The notes beneath the pieces are model-generated. The model did no database searches. It worked only from the letters and a program-made list of their open reading frames with translations, and had not been told where the DNA came from. A stretch of DNA of 64,000 bases, taken from positions 1 to 64,000 of the forward strand of contig JADNRY010000144.1 in the NCBI GenBank assembly GCA_015501585.1, in the 5' to 3' direction. Position numbers and translations under genes: made by a program. The stretch's first letter is position 1, and each line of letters begins with the position of its first letter. This DNA is from Rhodocollybia butyracea (lineage: Eukaryota; Basidiomycota; Agaricomycetes; Agaricales; Omphalotaceae). Positions 1 to 11,639 of the stretch are shown here, piece after piece.

Positions 1-854
1 ATTGAGACTAAATCCAACACGCGGCGAGAAATAATTGACGATTAGATTGATTATGCCTGATAGATTGGTAGGATTGAAGGAGACCTCTGCTTGGTCATTC
101 TCCATAAAAAAATAGAAGAATCCTCAGCAATGCAATCAAGAACGTTGATGACTATGAACTTCAAACTAAGTATCAATTCAACTTCCAAAGCAGTGAGTAT
201 ACTGACTTATATTAATCACTGTAATCAACGCAAGGATAGTCTTCCAAAAGCGATTGCGCGATATTAAAATCCAGGCTCTCCAAACTACAATCAGGTCACT
301 GACAAGAAGCTAAATTTCTGGGTTGAGTGCGATAGTTCTGTCTTAATGTGGTTTTTTGACATCTCACCGTGATTGTCACAGGAATGGCTTCAAGGATTCC
401 TTCGAACGGCCCCGCCGAGAATTCAGCGTCAACTACATTAGAGCATGCCAAAGGGACTGTGCACTTCAAGCTAAGGCCTCCTGGACGACCAATAACGTTC
501 GTGGTATTTGCAATATTCCAGGTAAACGATATGAAAACCAAAATCAAGCCAACGAGGAGCCAGACTTTACGTTTTTCTGGGGAGAACCTTGGAGAATGGG
601 TAGATATTGAAACGGTGTATCTCGACGAACACTGGATACTCATACATCATTGGCCAAATTGCAATGGCATGTTCCAGCACAAACATTCCTTGAATAAGCA
701 ATGAAGATTAGCTAGTATTTAGACTCTAGCAATGTTGGATTAGCGACACACCATACACAACCATTATCAGTACCAACTGTAAAAGGATCAAAAGGAAGGG
801 TTTACCACCCCAGACAGCAGTGCTGATGCCCCCCGGGTAGTAGGCTCTGTCCAT
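1..854 (-). CDS. Multi-pass membrane protein, copy 1 (partial, cut by window edge)
   Basis: I do not know the function. The start codon is the ATG at 854. The first exon ends in a hydrophobic stretch (LVLIMVVY) and stops at a GT donor, as in copies 2 and 3. The exon around 300-580 encodes the best conserved block: KRKVWLLVGLILVFISFTWN, then a GRPGG turn and a glycine/proline-rich extracellular loop. The last membrane segments lie beyond the left edge. By comparison with copies 2 and 3 the full protein would have about seven membrane segments and roughly 320 residues. This layout resembles the large Agaricomycete families of uncharacterised 7TM proteins; receptor or transporter activity would be a guess. 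Copy 1 is more diverged from copies 2 and 3 than those are from each other, and its N-terminus differs (MDRAYYPGG against MNAHLEGVVGG). Confidence 0.6.
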
Positions 855-897
855 AGTGATTACTTATGTGGATGGAGTCCCAACTTGAACTTGAGCT

Positions 898-905
898 CTT
901 ATATA
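898..905 (-). promoter_or_regulatory. TATA box of membrane-protein copy 1
   Basis: Read on the minus strand the bases are TATATAAG, about 45 bp upstream of the ATG at 854. The same box with the same flanks (GAGCTC just beyond it) stands upstream of copy 2 at 7592-7599. In copy 3 it has drifted to TATTTAAG at about 11632, so the promoter was duplicated with the gene. Confidence 0.5.
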
Positions 906-3052
906 TGACTTCAAGTTAATAAGAATAGCACGAGTGGCGAGAGTCAGAACAGCTTGGATCAGTGGCGCCGACTCGGATATCAGATCATACCTCGCAGTGC
1001 TTTGACTCCTGGATAGTTGAACTATCTGGGAAGCTCGGGACCGTTAAGATGGAGTAGCCGTCACCTGCGAGCAAATGTTGGTGGGTCGTGGATCGTGAAA
1101 GGAGAATATCGCAAACCATGGCGAGTTTGTGTTGTGGCCTCGAAGGTCCCGCCACAAGAATATCGTCCTGCCTATGTACCTTGCCTTGTACATCACTAAC
1201 CGAAAATCGCATTTGAAGTGTATACGTATACAGCTGTGTTTTTCAATCTACGTTTTTCAATCTCCGTTAGATGTAGGATTCTTCGCAATGCCAATCTTGA
1301 TATCAAAAAGTACTGAGACTAATAGAGTTCAGGATGTTTCTTGGACGACCAAGTTTTTGCTGATCGGATCACGAGCGGTGGTTGAAATTCGATCAATAGA
1401 AAGTTGATGCCCGTCTATCTGGATTAATTCGGATATTCGTTCCCTTCAAGTTGCTTCTCCCTCCCAAATCTCACCGCCATGCTGGCGACGTCAATCTATC
1501 CGTTTCAGATTGTGTCAACTTGAACTTGAAAGATGAAGAAAATAAAATGATGTTTTTTTATCGAGATGTTGTCTTGGAGATGCGCAAGAGATGCAGCTGG
1601 CAAACAAGTGGCCTGAACCTCTTCCGATTCCTTTTATTCTCGACCTCGCCTTCACCGTGAAGTTAATGCTATGTTCATTGGCAGCATCCATTTAGTCTCA
1701 TCGTTCTCACATCAAAACCCAACTTGCATCTCTCGCCTAAAGTTTGTGCAGCTCGAATTCTGGACATTTTTCACTGGCACAGAACGTCCACTTTTCCCCT
1801 GCAGATTGAATGGTCAGAACCTATGCAATAATAGATCTGTTCTTGTCGATTCCAATTTGCCGTACCTCCAAGATTTCTTCAACCAAGATTCCCTGTTGTC
1901 GTCCGATTCGTTCGTCGTATGCTATCGATGAGCTTACTACGCTGAATCAATGCTCTTAACGTTCTATGCGTTTCCCTCTAGCCTTATTACCCACCTCCTT
2001 TCAAATCTCCTTTTCATCACGTTTACCCATCTGCATCGTCAGTGCGTTAAATCCTCCGACGGAGAACCGATCACGACACCTATCGACAAGGAATTGACAA
2101 AACAGGGGAAAATGATGGAACTGCCTTTATCGTGTTCCGTGTTCATTTCCACTGCCTGTCAATTCAATCTTTCTCTGTGCCGAAATGCGAAGCTCTCCTC
2201 TCTTTCATTTTTGTCTAAGGACGGATATTTGTCAGTCGTGTGGTCCGAACATGTCTGCAATACGTACGGACATCGGGGGTCGCTGGTAAACTGCTGTGTG
2301 TTTTCTCCACCACTTTGGATCATTTTGCCTTGCAGCATCTCCACTCAAACTTCTTTGGTGGACCGCCGATCTTGTCTACTTATATATGAGGTTGGGGGTG
2401 GGACTGATATCCAAAGATAGAATGCATCTTGTGAACTTTGACTCAAGGGTCCGAGGGGATAAGCGTACGCCACACTTAGCAGCGATGTGGAACGCTAGCT
2501 AAGCACGGTGTACCGTCGTACAATCTCTTTCGGTCTCGAAGATTCAAGCGTATCTTGATCATTTCAGTCTTTTCGTTCCTTCCCCCAAGCGGTCATCGAC
2601 GAACTAGCCTTCTGATTGGACGAGCAAACGCGTAACCTTGATGGAAAAACAAGCACGGCCGCAATGTCCGACTTTGACCGGCCAAAGCGTGTAGTGACAT
2701 CATGACGTAGACAGGACCTCCGACTTCGCTTGTCCACTCTGTAACTCTTCATTACCTGGAGCCATATGCTCCATGTGAGTAAAGCTCTATTCGCCTCGCT
2801 TCTCCCACCTCCCAGTCTTCGTTTAACTCACCTCTCGGTCTCAGCTGATAGATTATCTCTTCCAGCCTCGGGCTATTATTCATTGAATATGTTGTCTTTA
2901 TTCTTCTATGGCCCGCGGTGCAATAAACCACAAGATACCCCTAACGAAACCCGGGCCAAGTAATCCCACCATGACCTAATTTTAAAGCATAAAAATCGTC
3001 TAATACCTGAGTCCTACCCTTCTCAAATCTTTTCTTTCCTTTGACAGTCGAG
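906..3052. other. Intergenic; old duplicated upstream flank, no gene supported
   Basis: Open frames here are short and show no family features; the longest (1950-2420, plus strand, 156 codons) has no conserved motif and lies in pyrimidine-rich DNA. The stretch near 1380-1600 (for example AACTTGAAAGATGAAGAA, then a GAGATGTTGTCT block) recurs at 8210-8270 and 12580-12640. It therefore belongs to the duplicated upstream flank of the membrane-protein genes. The DNA from about 2900 to 3052 is the presumed promoter of the carrier gene that follows. Confidence 0.5.
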
Positions 3053-5802
3053 ATGACTTCTACACCAACAAGCAGCGACAGAGGAGAAATATCAATGAAG
3101 GAGCACGCGAAATTGGAAACGAATTTTACGGACGAGTATCCCATTCCAGCAGAGGGAACTCCAGAACGAATATCCGCAGAGCGGAAACTAGTCCGAAAAC
3201 TTGATACAAGGGTTATGCCTACAATTATTTTGATATACATCATGAACTACATCGATGTGAGCTCGATACTCCGCTACGCGAGATAGATTTTGATTTTCCT
3301 TTCCCCCAGCGAATCGCCGTGACTACGGCGCGCTTGAAGGGCCTAGAAGAGGATCTTGGACTTTCAGGTGCGTTGACGTACTGGAGTAAGGTTGGTACTT
3401 GCTCACCGCCAAGTTCAGACTTGCGATATAATGTCGTCCTATCCATTTTATACGTCTCTTACTGTCCGGCACAAATTCCCTCTAATATGGTGCGTTCCAC
3501 TTGCCAGTTCTCAAAAAAATCCCCACTCAATCATTTCCCAGGTATTGAATTGGATAACAAGGTTTGAACTGGGTTTTACCTTCCATGTATTCGGTTAATC
3601 ATGATATCATCTTAAGGCCCTCCTTGTAATTACCTGCATCACTCAGTGCGACACGCCGCGCATACTAATTCATTTTTCTTCATAAAGGTATATTGGCTTG
3701 AATGTCGTAGCCTGGGGTCTTCTCAGTACTCTAACCGGAGTACGATACAACCCATGATTCATTTTGTGCAGCGTATTGATCTATTTACTCAGGTGACGAA
3801 ATCATATGGTGGTATTCTCACTACTCGCATCTTGATTGGTATACCAGAGGTATGTAAATCTCTCAGGCCTCGAACATGATGTTCAAAGTAAAGACTGTTT
3901 GGTCGTAGTGTGCATTCTACCCTGGCGGTAAGCTTTACTACCCCATTCCGCTCGAATATTTTTCCGATGTTGATATTCAGCTATATACCTCTTATCACGC
4001 TGGTACACGAAAAAGGTGACTCCTCCCGGTGAATATAATACTCTTGGACGTGCTCACGATTTTGCTTCAGGAGTTGGGTTTCAGATCAGCTATCCTTTTT
4101 GGAGGCCTTCTTATCTCAACTGCTTTTGGTTCGGTAGGGTCCAAGCGTTCTGGGGTGTCGAACACAAATTGATTCAGTCCCTTCCTAGCTCATAGCCGCT
4201 GGCATTCTTTCTAATATGGAAGGAACACTCGGTATTCGCGCTTGGAGGTGGTGCGTTCCTTTTATGTATTCAGTGTTCAGAATTAGTACTTATCCCAGTT
4301 AATCAGGCTGTTCTTCATTGAGGTATGGGAGGTATTCCAGCTAGATACTACATGTCAATTAATGAGAATCGACATTAGGGCGCAATAACGATGTTTATAG
4401 GCTTGAACTCAATGTTTGTGGGCCGTCTCTTCACTTGTGTTTTTCTAATGCCCTAGTACTTACAGGTGGTTGCTGCCGGACTATGTACGCAAACCCCCCG
4501 TGTCCAAGTTATTCATTGACTCGAAAATATTTGTTAGCCTGCAAACACACGATGGATGTCTCCTCAAGAGCGTCGATTGGCTCAAGTACGTCTCGCAGAT
4601 GACGCGGGTGAAGCTGATCAAGACACTCTTGGCGATTCGTAAGTCCTGCCTCCGAGTCTGGTAACTTCAGACTCGCTAAAGTGTTCGATGCTGATCTCGA
4701 ATTTGCAGGCCCCTCAAAGGTCTAATCATGGCAGTAAAGGATCCCAAAGTCTGGGTCTTTTCGATTATGTTTGCTGCACAAGCACTCGGATTGAGTTTCA
4801 TAAATTTCTTCCCTACGTCAGCTTATATGCTCGTTGTTCTACGTCTCTCATATCTAATCTTGGAATTCTCTTAGATTGACTTCCACACTTGGGTTCGATA
4901 CTACAATCTCACTGTTACTTGTTGCGTAAGCAAAGTCTTTCCCGCGTTTTTATTTGGTTTTTATCCATTCACTGAATCCACTTAGACCCCCATTTATACT
5001 CGCAACCATCGTTTGTTGCCTGAACGCATGGCATGCAGGTATGTCTTCTGAGTTAACCTCAATTCACAGACTCTTAAACTTGGAGTTAGACCGAACTGGG
5101 GAGAGATTTTTCCATCAAAGCGGGTGGAATTGGGCAGTTTGTATCGGATTCATCATCTCTCTCTCTACTGATAACAATGCGGCGCGATATGTGTCGATGT
5201 TCTTAATGGGCTGTGGATACGTCGGTTCGTATATTAGAGGCTTGATTCAATGTGTGATCTGACCGACTCTCACAGGTTACTCGTTGACCCTTGTCTGGGT
5301 TTCTAACACCATCCCTCGCCCACCTGCGTCAGTTAATGACTACATAAAACTAACTGTTCACTTCTGATAAACCCCTAAACTCACAGTAAACGAGCTGCAA
5401 CCGTTGGTATCGTGAACGGTATTGGGAACCTAGGCTTTTTGTGTGTAAAAGTACAGTGTTGATTTCCATTCATCTGACATTCACTTTAGGATGGGCTCGT
5501 ACACCTGGAAAGCTGAATGGGGTCCAGACTATCACCAGTCCATGATCATATCCCTTGTTTGTTTAGTTTTCTCCACCTCGTTATCTTTCCGTGAGTTGAG
5601 AGTTATCCTCCAACGTATCTTACCGAATTATTTTTCAGTGCTTCGGCAATGGATCATCCGCGATAACAAGAAATTAGATGAAGATGAGAAGGCAGCCCTG
5701 AATGGACTAAACCATGCCAGAGTTGAAGAAGCTGCCCGTCTCGAAGGTATCACCTTGGAACAAGCGATGCACAGGAGAAAAGGATTCCGTTATTTGTACT
5801 GA
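3053..5802 (+). CDS. MFS transporter, anion:cation symporter (ACS) type
   Basis: This is a plasma-membrane carrier of the major facilitator superfamily, in the fungal group that holds allantoate, nicotinate, pantothenate and biotin permeases; the substrate cannot be read from sequence. The start is the ATG at 3053 (MTSTPTSSDRG). Exon 1 ends with the family hallmark before TM1, RKLVRKLDTRVMPTIILIYI, then MNYID, and joins across a roughly 50-nt intron to RIAVTTARLKGLEEDLGLS. The next exon gives DLRYNVVLSILYVSYCPAQ. Later exons carry further membrane segments, and the last (about 5491-5802) is the cytosolic tail ending GFRYLY. About ten short introns split the gene. I saw no certain lesion, but splice sites in the middle (3850-4450) were not all resolved. 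A second carrier of the same superfamily lies at 40076-42374. Confidence 0.8.
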
Positions 5803-6182
5803 GGTTGGCTGAAATGTAAAGTACCTACGCCCCCGATAAGCCTAATCTATCGTGCCTCGATATATTGAACAGTCCCAGAGGAAATTTGCGCTAGAGCTAG
5901 AGCATGATAGTTGAGAGTCGGAGAGACTGATTACTCAAGAGTTATTCCACAAGCAGAGAAATCACGCAGGACTCTGCGGCACTCCTGAATTTCTTCAGAA
6001 TTTTGAGAAAGTACTCCGCTTAGTTCAAGATGTTGTTATGCTTACTATCTTTAAACCTCGAAATACCTTATTGGAGTCAAGGTGCTGAGTCAGTGTTTGA
6101 CAAGTAAGCATACAGTGCTATAGTTAGTCAAGACTCAATTCATGTATGGCAAATCCAATAATATCCAACATCCACAACTTCA

Positions 6183-7558
6183 TTATTTTAGTTCATAATC
6201 ATATTTATCTGTCCGAGTGCCACATTGTAAAGTCTCTACACTCATTTCAGGCGATGGTGCCCTAGTATGAATCAAAATGGCAACAGTGATTGGATAAAAT
6301 GCCTAGTAGGTTCAAGCATCGAGATTCAATCAGATCAGAAGACCAAAGTTAATATGGAGTGCAATGGAATGAGCTTACAGTTGCAAAAATCAGTACAACG
6401 CTTGGGTAGTTTTTTTCAGGCTGTGCATTCACATCAGGGCCGGAAAGCGGGAATTTCAGGTCTATACTTCGATCAAATCCCTTCCAAGATTTACCCTGAA
6501 TTGTTGGAAAGAGCACAATGCATACAAGCTGAATAGCACAGAAAATAGCCCCAGACTCAACAAAAAGCAGTAGAACCTTAAGGGCATAAGATCTTTTGTA
6601 GATTGCAGCCTCTGTCATTGATTTATAGTGAATCCTAGTAAACCAGGTTAGAAAGTGCAAAACAAAAAATAGAAATAGGCTTACCATGCTTTCCACCCGA
6701 TCAAAATTGTCGCAACTGCATTGACTAGCAGGGAAGTTGAGATTGAGACCAAATCCAAGATACCAGAATAATTGAGGATTAGCTTGGAGACGCCCGACAG
6801 ACTACTGGTATTGAAGGAGGCCTCTGATTGGGCACTTTCCATAAGAAGATAAAAGAGTGCATCAGCAGCGCAATCAAGAATGTTGAGGACTATGAGTTTC
6901 TGAGTCTCAACTTTCAAATTTGAAATGCAGTTTGTATACTGACTTATATTAATGACTGTTAGCAACGCAAGAATACTTCGCCAAAAGCGATTGGGCGAGA
7001 GTAAAATCCAGGCTCTCCAAACCACAATGATATCACTGACAAGAAGCTAAACATTTGGATTGAGTGGGATAGTTCTGTCTTGATGTAGTTTTGACTTCTC
7101 ACTAAAATTGTTACAGGAATGCCTTCAAACATTCCCTGTAATGGCCCTAACCAGAATCCAACATCATCCACACTAGAGCACAAAGTAATTGTGCATTCTA
7201 AGTTAATCCCTGATAGTCTACCAATCAACGCGGTGTTTGCAATATTCCAGGTAAAGGATATGAAGACCAAGATCAAGGCTAAAAGCAACCAGATTTTACG
7301 TTTTTCTAGGGACAAACTTCAATGAAAAGAATTAAATGCATATCTCGCTGGACACTTGGTATACATACATCATTGGCCAAATTGCAATGCATGTTCCCAG
7401 CACAAACATTCCTTAAAAACACGATGATTAGCTCTTCACACTCCAGGTGACTAATGTTGGATTTGCGACACACCATACACAACCATTATCACTATCAACT
7501 GCAAAACGATCAAATCGAAGGGTTCACCACCTACGACACCCTCTAGATGTGCGTTCAT
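6183..7558 (-). CDS. Multi-pass membrane protein, copy 2
   Basis: Function unknown. The ATG at 7558 opens MNAHLEGVVGGEPF and a first membrane segment (LIVLQLIVIMVVY). After a short intron come GMFVLGTCIAIWPM and then LSLEKRKIWLLLALILVFIS with the conserved GRLSG turn. The exon near 6681-7025 holds ILLSPNRFWRSILALLTVIN and ends at LLVNAVATILIGWKAW, a motif seen in many Agaricomycete 7TM families. The next exon has KRSYALKVLLLFVESGAIFC. I place the last splice after VVLIFAT, joining AFYPITVAILIHTR and a short tail that stops at 6183, because this restores a final membrane segment and the same choice works in copy 3. Total about seven membrane segments and some 330 residues. Signal reception is possible but unproven. 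Confidence 0.65.
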
Positions 7559-7591
7559 AGTAGCTGTATGCAAATCGCTTGAACTCGAGCT

Positions 7592-7599
7592 CTTATATA
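7592..7599 (-). promoter_or_regulatory. TATA box of membrane-protein copy 2
   Basis: TATATAAG on the minus strand, about 35-40 bp upstream of the ATG at 7558, in the same context as in copy 1. Confidence 0.5.
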
Positions 7600-8479
7600 T
7601 GACTTCAACCGAATAAGAATGGCACGACAGTCAACTGGACAACTGGATATCAAATATAGCCCGGGGCGCCACTGGCAGTAGTATCAGATTAACTCAGGCT
7701 TGCAGTGCTTTTGGCCCTCGGACAAGTGCAAAAAACTATCCAGCTTGGGCTTGTAATTGCCATTCGTTCGCGGGCAAACAATAACACAAACAACTAATCT
7801 AATATCAAGATCGCGTTGGCATTGCGATTATCAAGAAAGAATAAAGAGATTGCCAAACACAGCGATAAGGCTGAGTCTGCTAGGGTGCGACACTGATATA
7901 GGGGTTCTCAGGTGGTAAACCGGTCAGGGTAGATCTTGTTGAAGGCTGGCACCAATGTGATATACGGACAGAGTAGAACCACTGTAGAACCTCAGGCTGG
8001 CCACAAATACTTGCCGTGCCCAGCGATATTTACGTTGCTCCGTCACGCGACTAGATGGGTCTCCAAGGGCGACTAAGTTTTTGCTGGGTGGTGGTGATTG
8101 AGCGGTGATTGAGAATCAATGATCCAGCCCATCATTCTGGAGATTCCTTCTCCGCTCCGATCACGAGTCACTGTGCTGTCCCAAGGTCCATCGATCTAAG
8201 TATCCGTTTCAGATTGTGTCAACTTGAAGAAAAGATAATGATGTCCTTCATCGAGATGTTGTCTAGGAGATGCTGAGTTTGGAAGGCGCGAAACAAGAGT
8301 AATGGTGGATCCTACCCCTAATCGAAGTTATTCAATCGAAGTTATTCAAACTCTGAGCCTCTCTGAGCTTTTTCATTTCGTTCTTCACACTTGGGATTCT
8401 TGATGCAGTGCTACTTCATCAAGAATCGCAAGTACCGCTGTACGAACAACTTAACCAAGATATCTTTAGGGAGAAAACT
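7600..8479. other. Duplicated upstream flank, no gene supported
   Basis: The DNA upstream of copy 2 matches that upstream of copy 3 (about 11640-12660) in blocks, for example the stretch around GGTAGATCTTG (7930 and 12285) and AGCCCATC..TCTGGAGATTC (8125 and 12498). It is a diverged segmental duplicate rather than a gene. Confidence 0.5.
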
Positions 8480-8482
8480 TTA

Positions 8483-9112
8483 GGCTTAGTCCAGTAACTT
8501 TTCCGCACTGGATTTTTCACCCTGGATTTTCTAAATGCTAGCACATGATGTGATCTGACGAGATCGTAACGTAGTGATTGATGTGACTAAATGTGACCAT
8601 CAAACCGATTGCGCGCGCGCTTTTCGTCTCCTTGTTTTCTTTTATCTCGAGTACCATTGACACTTGCCGTGGTGCTTCCAATTTGATACACAACCTTGCC
8701 TATATACCACACTCATTTACACCTTTAATGATCAATGCATCACTGAGGCTGGTGAAGCCAACTTTGTCAATTATGTTTGGGATTTGTTTGGGATCATCTT
8801 GCAGAACTGGGAGATGGGGGAAATGTGGTAAAATCCATTGCTAAAGGTGTCGCTGTGAAGTTCAAGCCCACTCCAAGGCTAATATAGCATATAACCGTGG
8901 CTACTACAACAACTATGAGCTTCTGTTGCTTCAGTATTGGGCGTTATCAGTGAAGCCACTGAAATCTGGGTGACATGGAGTGCCCGGAAGCGCCAATGAG
9001 CACTGAGCGTGACAAAATGATTAAATCTGACAGCTACGTAATTGACCAATTTCAGTAATAGAGAATTTTCCAGGGTGAAAAATCCAGTGCGGAAAAGTTA
9101 CTGGACTAAGCC
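8483..9112. mobile_element. Non-autonomous DNA transposon (MITE, PIF/Harbinger or Tourist-like)
   Basis: The ends are inverted repeats of about 44 bp, identical over nearly all their length, starting GGCTTAGTCCAGTAACTTTT at 8483 and its complement ending at 9112. TTA lies immediately outside both ends (8480-8482 and 9113-9115), a three-base target duplication. A TTA duplication with ends starting GG is the signature of PIF/Harbinger elements and their Tourist-type MITEs. The 630-bp body has no transposase; its only sizeable ORF (8593-8844) has no DDE motif. High identity between the ends points to fairly recent movement. The family assignment rests on the duplication and end bases only. Confidence 0.8.
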
Positions 9113-9264
9113 TTAAGCGCAGGTGAAACTCGTACTCACTGTCGAGTCACTGTAGATGAAGACCCAAGATATGCTCTGATTTTCACTCTGTGTTCACCAC
9201 GGGACCTCACCGATAATCACAATTTTGCCACCCAAGTCTTTCCTAAAATTCAACACAGCCACTT

Positions 9265-9355
9265 CAAAAGCTCCGGCTTGGGCCAAAGCCAGGCCAGGCC
9301 TCAATTTCTGTAGGCCAAAGCCGGGGCTCACAAGCCAAAGCCGGGCCGGCACACC
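9265..9355. repeat. GC-rich degenerate repeats of GGCCAAAGCC type
   Basis: Several imperfect copies of GGCCAAAGCC(GG) lie within 90 bp, directly beside the foldback element. Such blocks could be the edge of an older mobile element; nothing more can be read. Confidence 0.4.
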
Positions 9356-9389
9356 ACTAGTTCTCCTACACCACTCAGACACACCAGAA

Positions 9390-10115
9390 GGGTAAAAAAT
9401 TCTGCTCGGCAGAAATGCAATCCGATTCTTGACATCTCGGCGGAACTTTTACATATATAGAATTTGTTACTGAAATTTGTGTATTCAATAGAATAGATAA
9501 CTTGTGTGAAATCTCCCATTTTGGTATATCATTTTACAAAACTGAAAGATTAACTGAATTTAGACAAATATATGCTATCAAATAAGTTACAGAATGTTCC
9601 TAAATCCAGGTAGTTGAAAAGACAATTAAATTTTCTCATATCTTGAGTTGCAAAAAGTTGGAGTTCAGTTGGTTTTTCCCATGTGCATAATTATTCAATT
9701 ACAATTGTCTTTTCCCTCAAGCCGAAAAGGCCACTGAAATAATCAATTTAGTTTTGGTGGGTGGTTTTCAGCGGCCTTTTCGGCTTGAGGGAAAAGACAA
9801 TTGTAATTAAATAATTACGCACATGGGAAAAACCAACTGAACTCCAACTTTTTGCAACTCAAGATATGAGAAAATTTAATTGTCTTTTCAACTACCTGGA
9901 TTTAGGAACATTCTGTAACTTATTTGATAGCATATATTTGTCTAAATTCAGTTAATCTTTCAGTTTTGTAAAATGATATACCAAAATGGGAGATTTCACA
10001 CAAGTTATCTATTCTATTGAATACACAAATTTCAGTAACAAATTCTATATATGTGAAAGTTCCGCCGAGATGTCAAGAATCGGATTGCATTTCTGCCGAG
10101 CAGAATTTTTTACCC
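9390..10115. mobile_element. Large foldback: two 350-bp inverted arms around a 26-bp spacer
   Basis: Positions 9390-9739 and 9766-10115 are almost perfect inverted copies (symmetry centre near 9752.5), separated by a spacer at 9740-9765. Only scattered differences were seen, for example 9733 against 9772 and an A/T shift near 9697/9808. Mirror-image open frames starting MGDFTQVIYS on each arm (9328-9519 minus, 9986-10186 plus) are a result of the symmetry and are not supported as genes. No target duplication was found. It may be a foldback transposon or a MITE dimer. If transcribed it would form a long double-stranded RNA. It ends 108 bp downstream of the stop of membrane-protein copy 3. Confidence 0.8.
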
Positions 10116-10222
10116 GAGAGTCCGAGTGGTTAAGCTGGTTCCCTTCACACGGCCCAAACCCCGACAGTCAAGAAGGCGATAGGTAGTGACTCAAGTTCTG
10201 ATACTTGATTTCCACAACTTCA

Positions 10223-11598
10223 TTATTTTAGTTCATAATTATCTGTCTGAGTGCATTGTAAAGTCTCTACACTCATTTCAGGTGACGGTGCCCTATGAAT
10301 CAAAATGGCAACAGTGATTGGATAAAATGCCTAGTAGATTCAAGTATCAGTAAGATCAGAAGACCAAAGTTAATATGGAGTTCGATGGAACTGAGCTTAC
10401 AGTTGCAAAAATCAGTACAACGCTTGGGTAGTTTTTTTCAGGCTGTGCATTCACATCAGGGCCGGAAAGCGGAAATTTCATGTCTATACTTCGATCAAAC
10501 CCCCTCCAAGATCTACCCTGAATTGTTGGAAAGAGCACAATGCATACAAGCTGAACTGCACAGAAAATAGCCCCAGACTCAACAAAAAGCAGTAGAACCT
10601 TAAGGGCATAAGATCTTTTGTAGATTGCAGCCACTGTCATTGATCTATAGTGAATCCTAGTAAACAAGGTTAGAATTAGAAAGTGCAAAATGGAAGATAG
10701 AACTAGACTTAGTACCATGCTTTCCATCCAATCAAAATTGTCGCAACTGCATTGACTAGCAATGAAGTTGAGATTGAGACCAAATCCAAGATACCAGAAT
10801 AATTAAGGATTAGCGCGGGGATGCCTGACAGACTGCTGGGATTGAAGGAGGCCTCTGCTTGAGCACTTTCCATAAAAAGATAGAAGAATGCATCAGCAGC
10901 GCAATCAAGAATGTTGAGGACTAGGAAATTTCAGACTCTGAACTTTCAAATGGAATGTGTATACTGACTTATATTGATGACTGTTAGTAACGCAAGGATA
11001 ATGCGCCAAAAGCGATTGGGCGAGAGTAAAATCCAGACTCTCCAAACTACAATGATATCACTGACAAGAAGCTAAAAATTTGGGTTGAGTGGGATTGTTC
11101 TGTCTTGACATAGTTTTTGACTTCTCACTAGAATTGTTACAGGAATGCCTTCAAACATTCCCTGTAATGGCCCTACCCAGAATCCAACATCATCTACATT
11201 AGAGCACGAGGTGATTTTGCATTCCAAGTTAATGCCTGATAGTCTACCAATCAACGCAGTATTTGCGATATTCCATGTGAAGGATATGAAGACCGAGATC
11301 AAGCCTACAAGTAGCCAGATTTTAGGTTTTTCTGGAGATAAACTTCGGGAAAAAAAAAAACAAAAAAAAATTAAATGTGTATCACTCTACGCTTGATCCG
11401 AGTCTGCATACATCATTGGCCAAATTGCAATGCATGTTCCTAGCACAAACATTCCTTAAAAAACAGTGGTGATTAGCTATTTAAACTCCAGTAATCTTGG
11501 ATTTGCGACACACCATACACAAGCATTATGGCTATCAACTGCAAAATGATCAAATTGAATGGTTCACCACCTACGACACCCTCCAGATGTATGTTCAT
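10223..11598 (-). CDS. Multi-pass membrane protein, copy 3
   Basis: This is the closest relative of copy 2, with the same exon plan. The ATG at 11598 opens MNIHLEGVVGGEPFNL. The conserved exon includes VFISFTWNIANTALIGRLSG, and the exon near 10356-10727 includes KRSYALKVLLLFVESGAIFC. The last exon, joined after VVLIFAT, reads AFYPITVAILIHRAPSP and stops at 10223. An A-rich run near 11349-11372 falls in the intron before the conserved KRK exon. The upstream TATA box has mutated compared with copies 1 and 2. Function unknown; a seven-pass membrane protein is the safe description. I did not find a clear stop or frameshift, but splice sites around 10730-11070 were not all fixed. Confidence 0.6.
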
Positions 11599-11639
11599 AG
11601 TAGTTGTATGCAAGTTCCTTGCACTCGAGCTCTTAAATA

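Noticed and set aside
1950..2420. 156-codon plus-strand frame
   Set aside because: Low-information composition in pyrimidine-rich DNA, with no motif and other frames open across the same stretch.
8593..8844. 83-codon frame inside the MITE
   Set aside because: No DDE or DNA-binding motif; elements of this size are normally non-coding.
9328..10186. Mirror-image ORFs starting MGDFTQVIYS on the foldback arms
   Set aside because: Open frames are duplicated by the palindrome itself, and there is no motif, intron or upstream signal.
10116..10205. tRNA-like stretch beside the foldback (TCCGAGTGGTTAAGCTGG resembling a D arm, TCAAGTTCTGATACTTGA resembling a T arm)
   Set aside because: The anticodon stem and acceptor stem do not pair, and the T loop has eight bases. 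At most a remnant of a tRNA-derived repeat.
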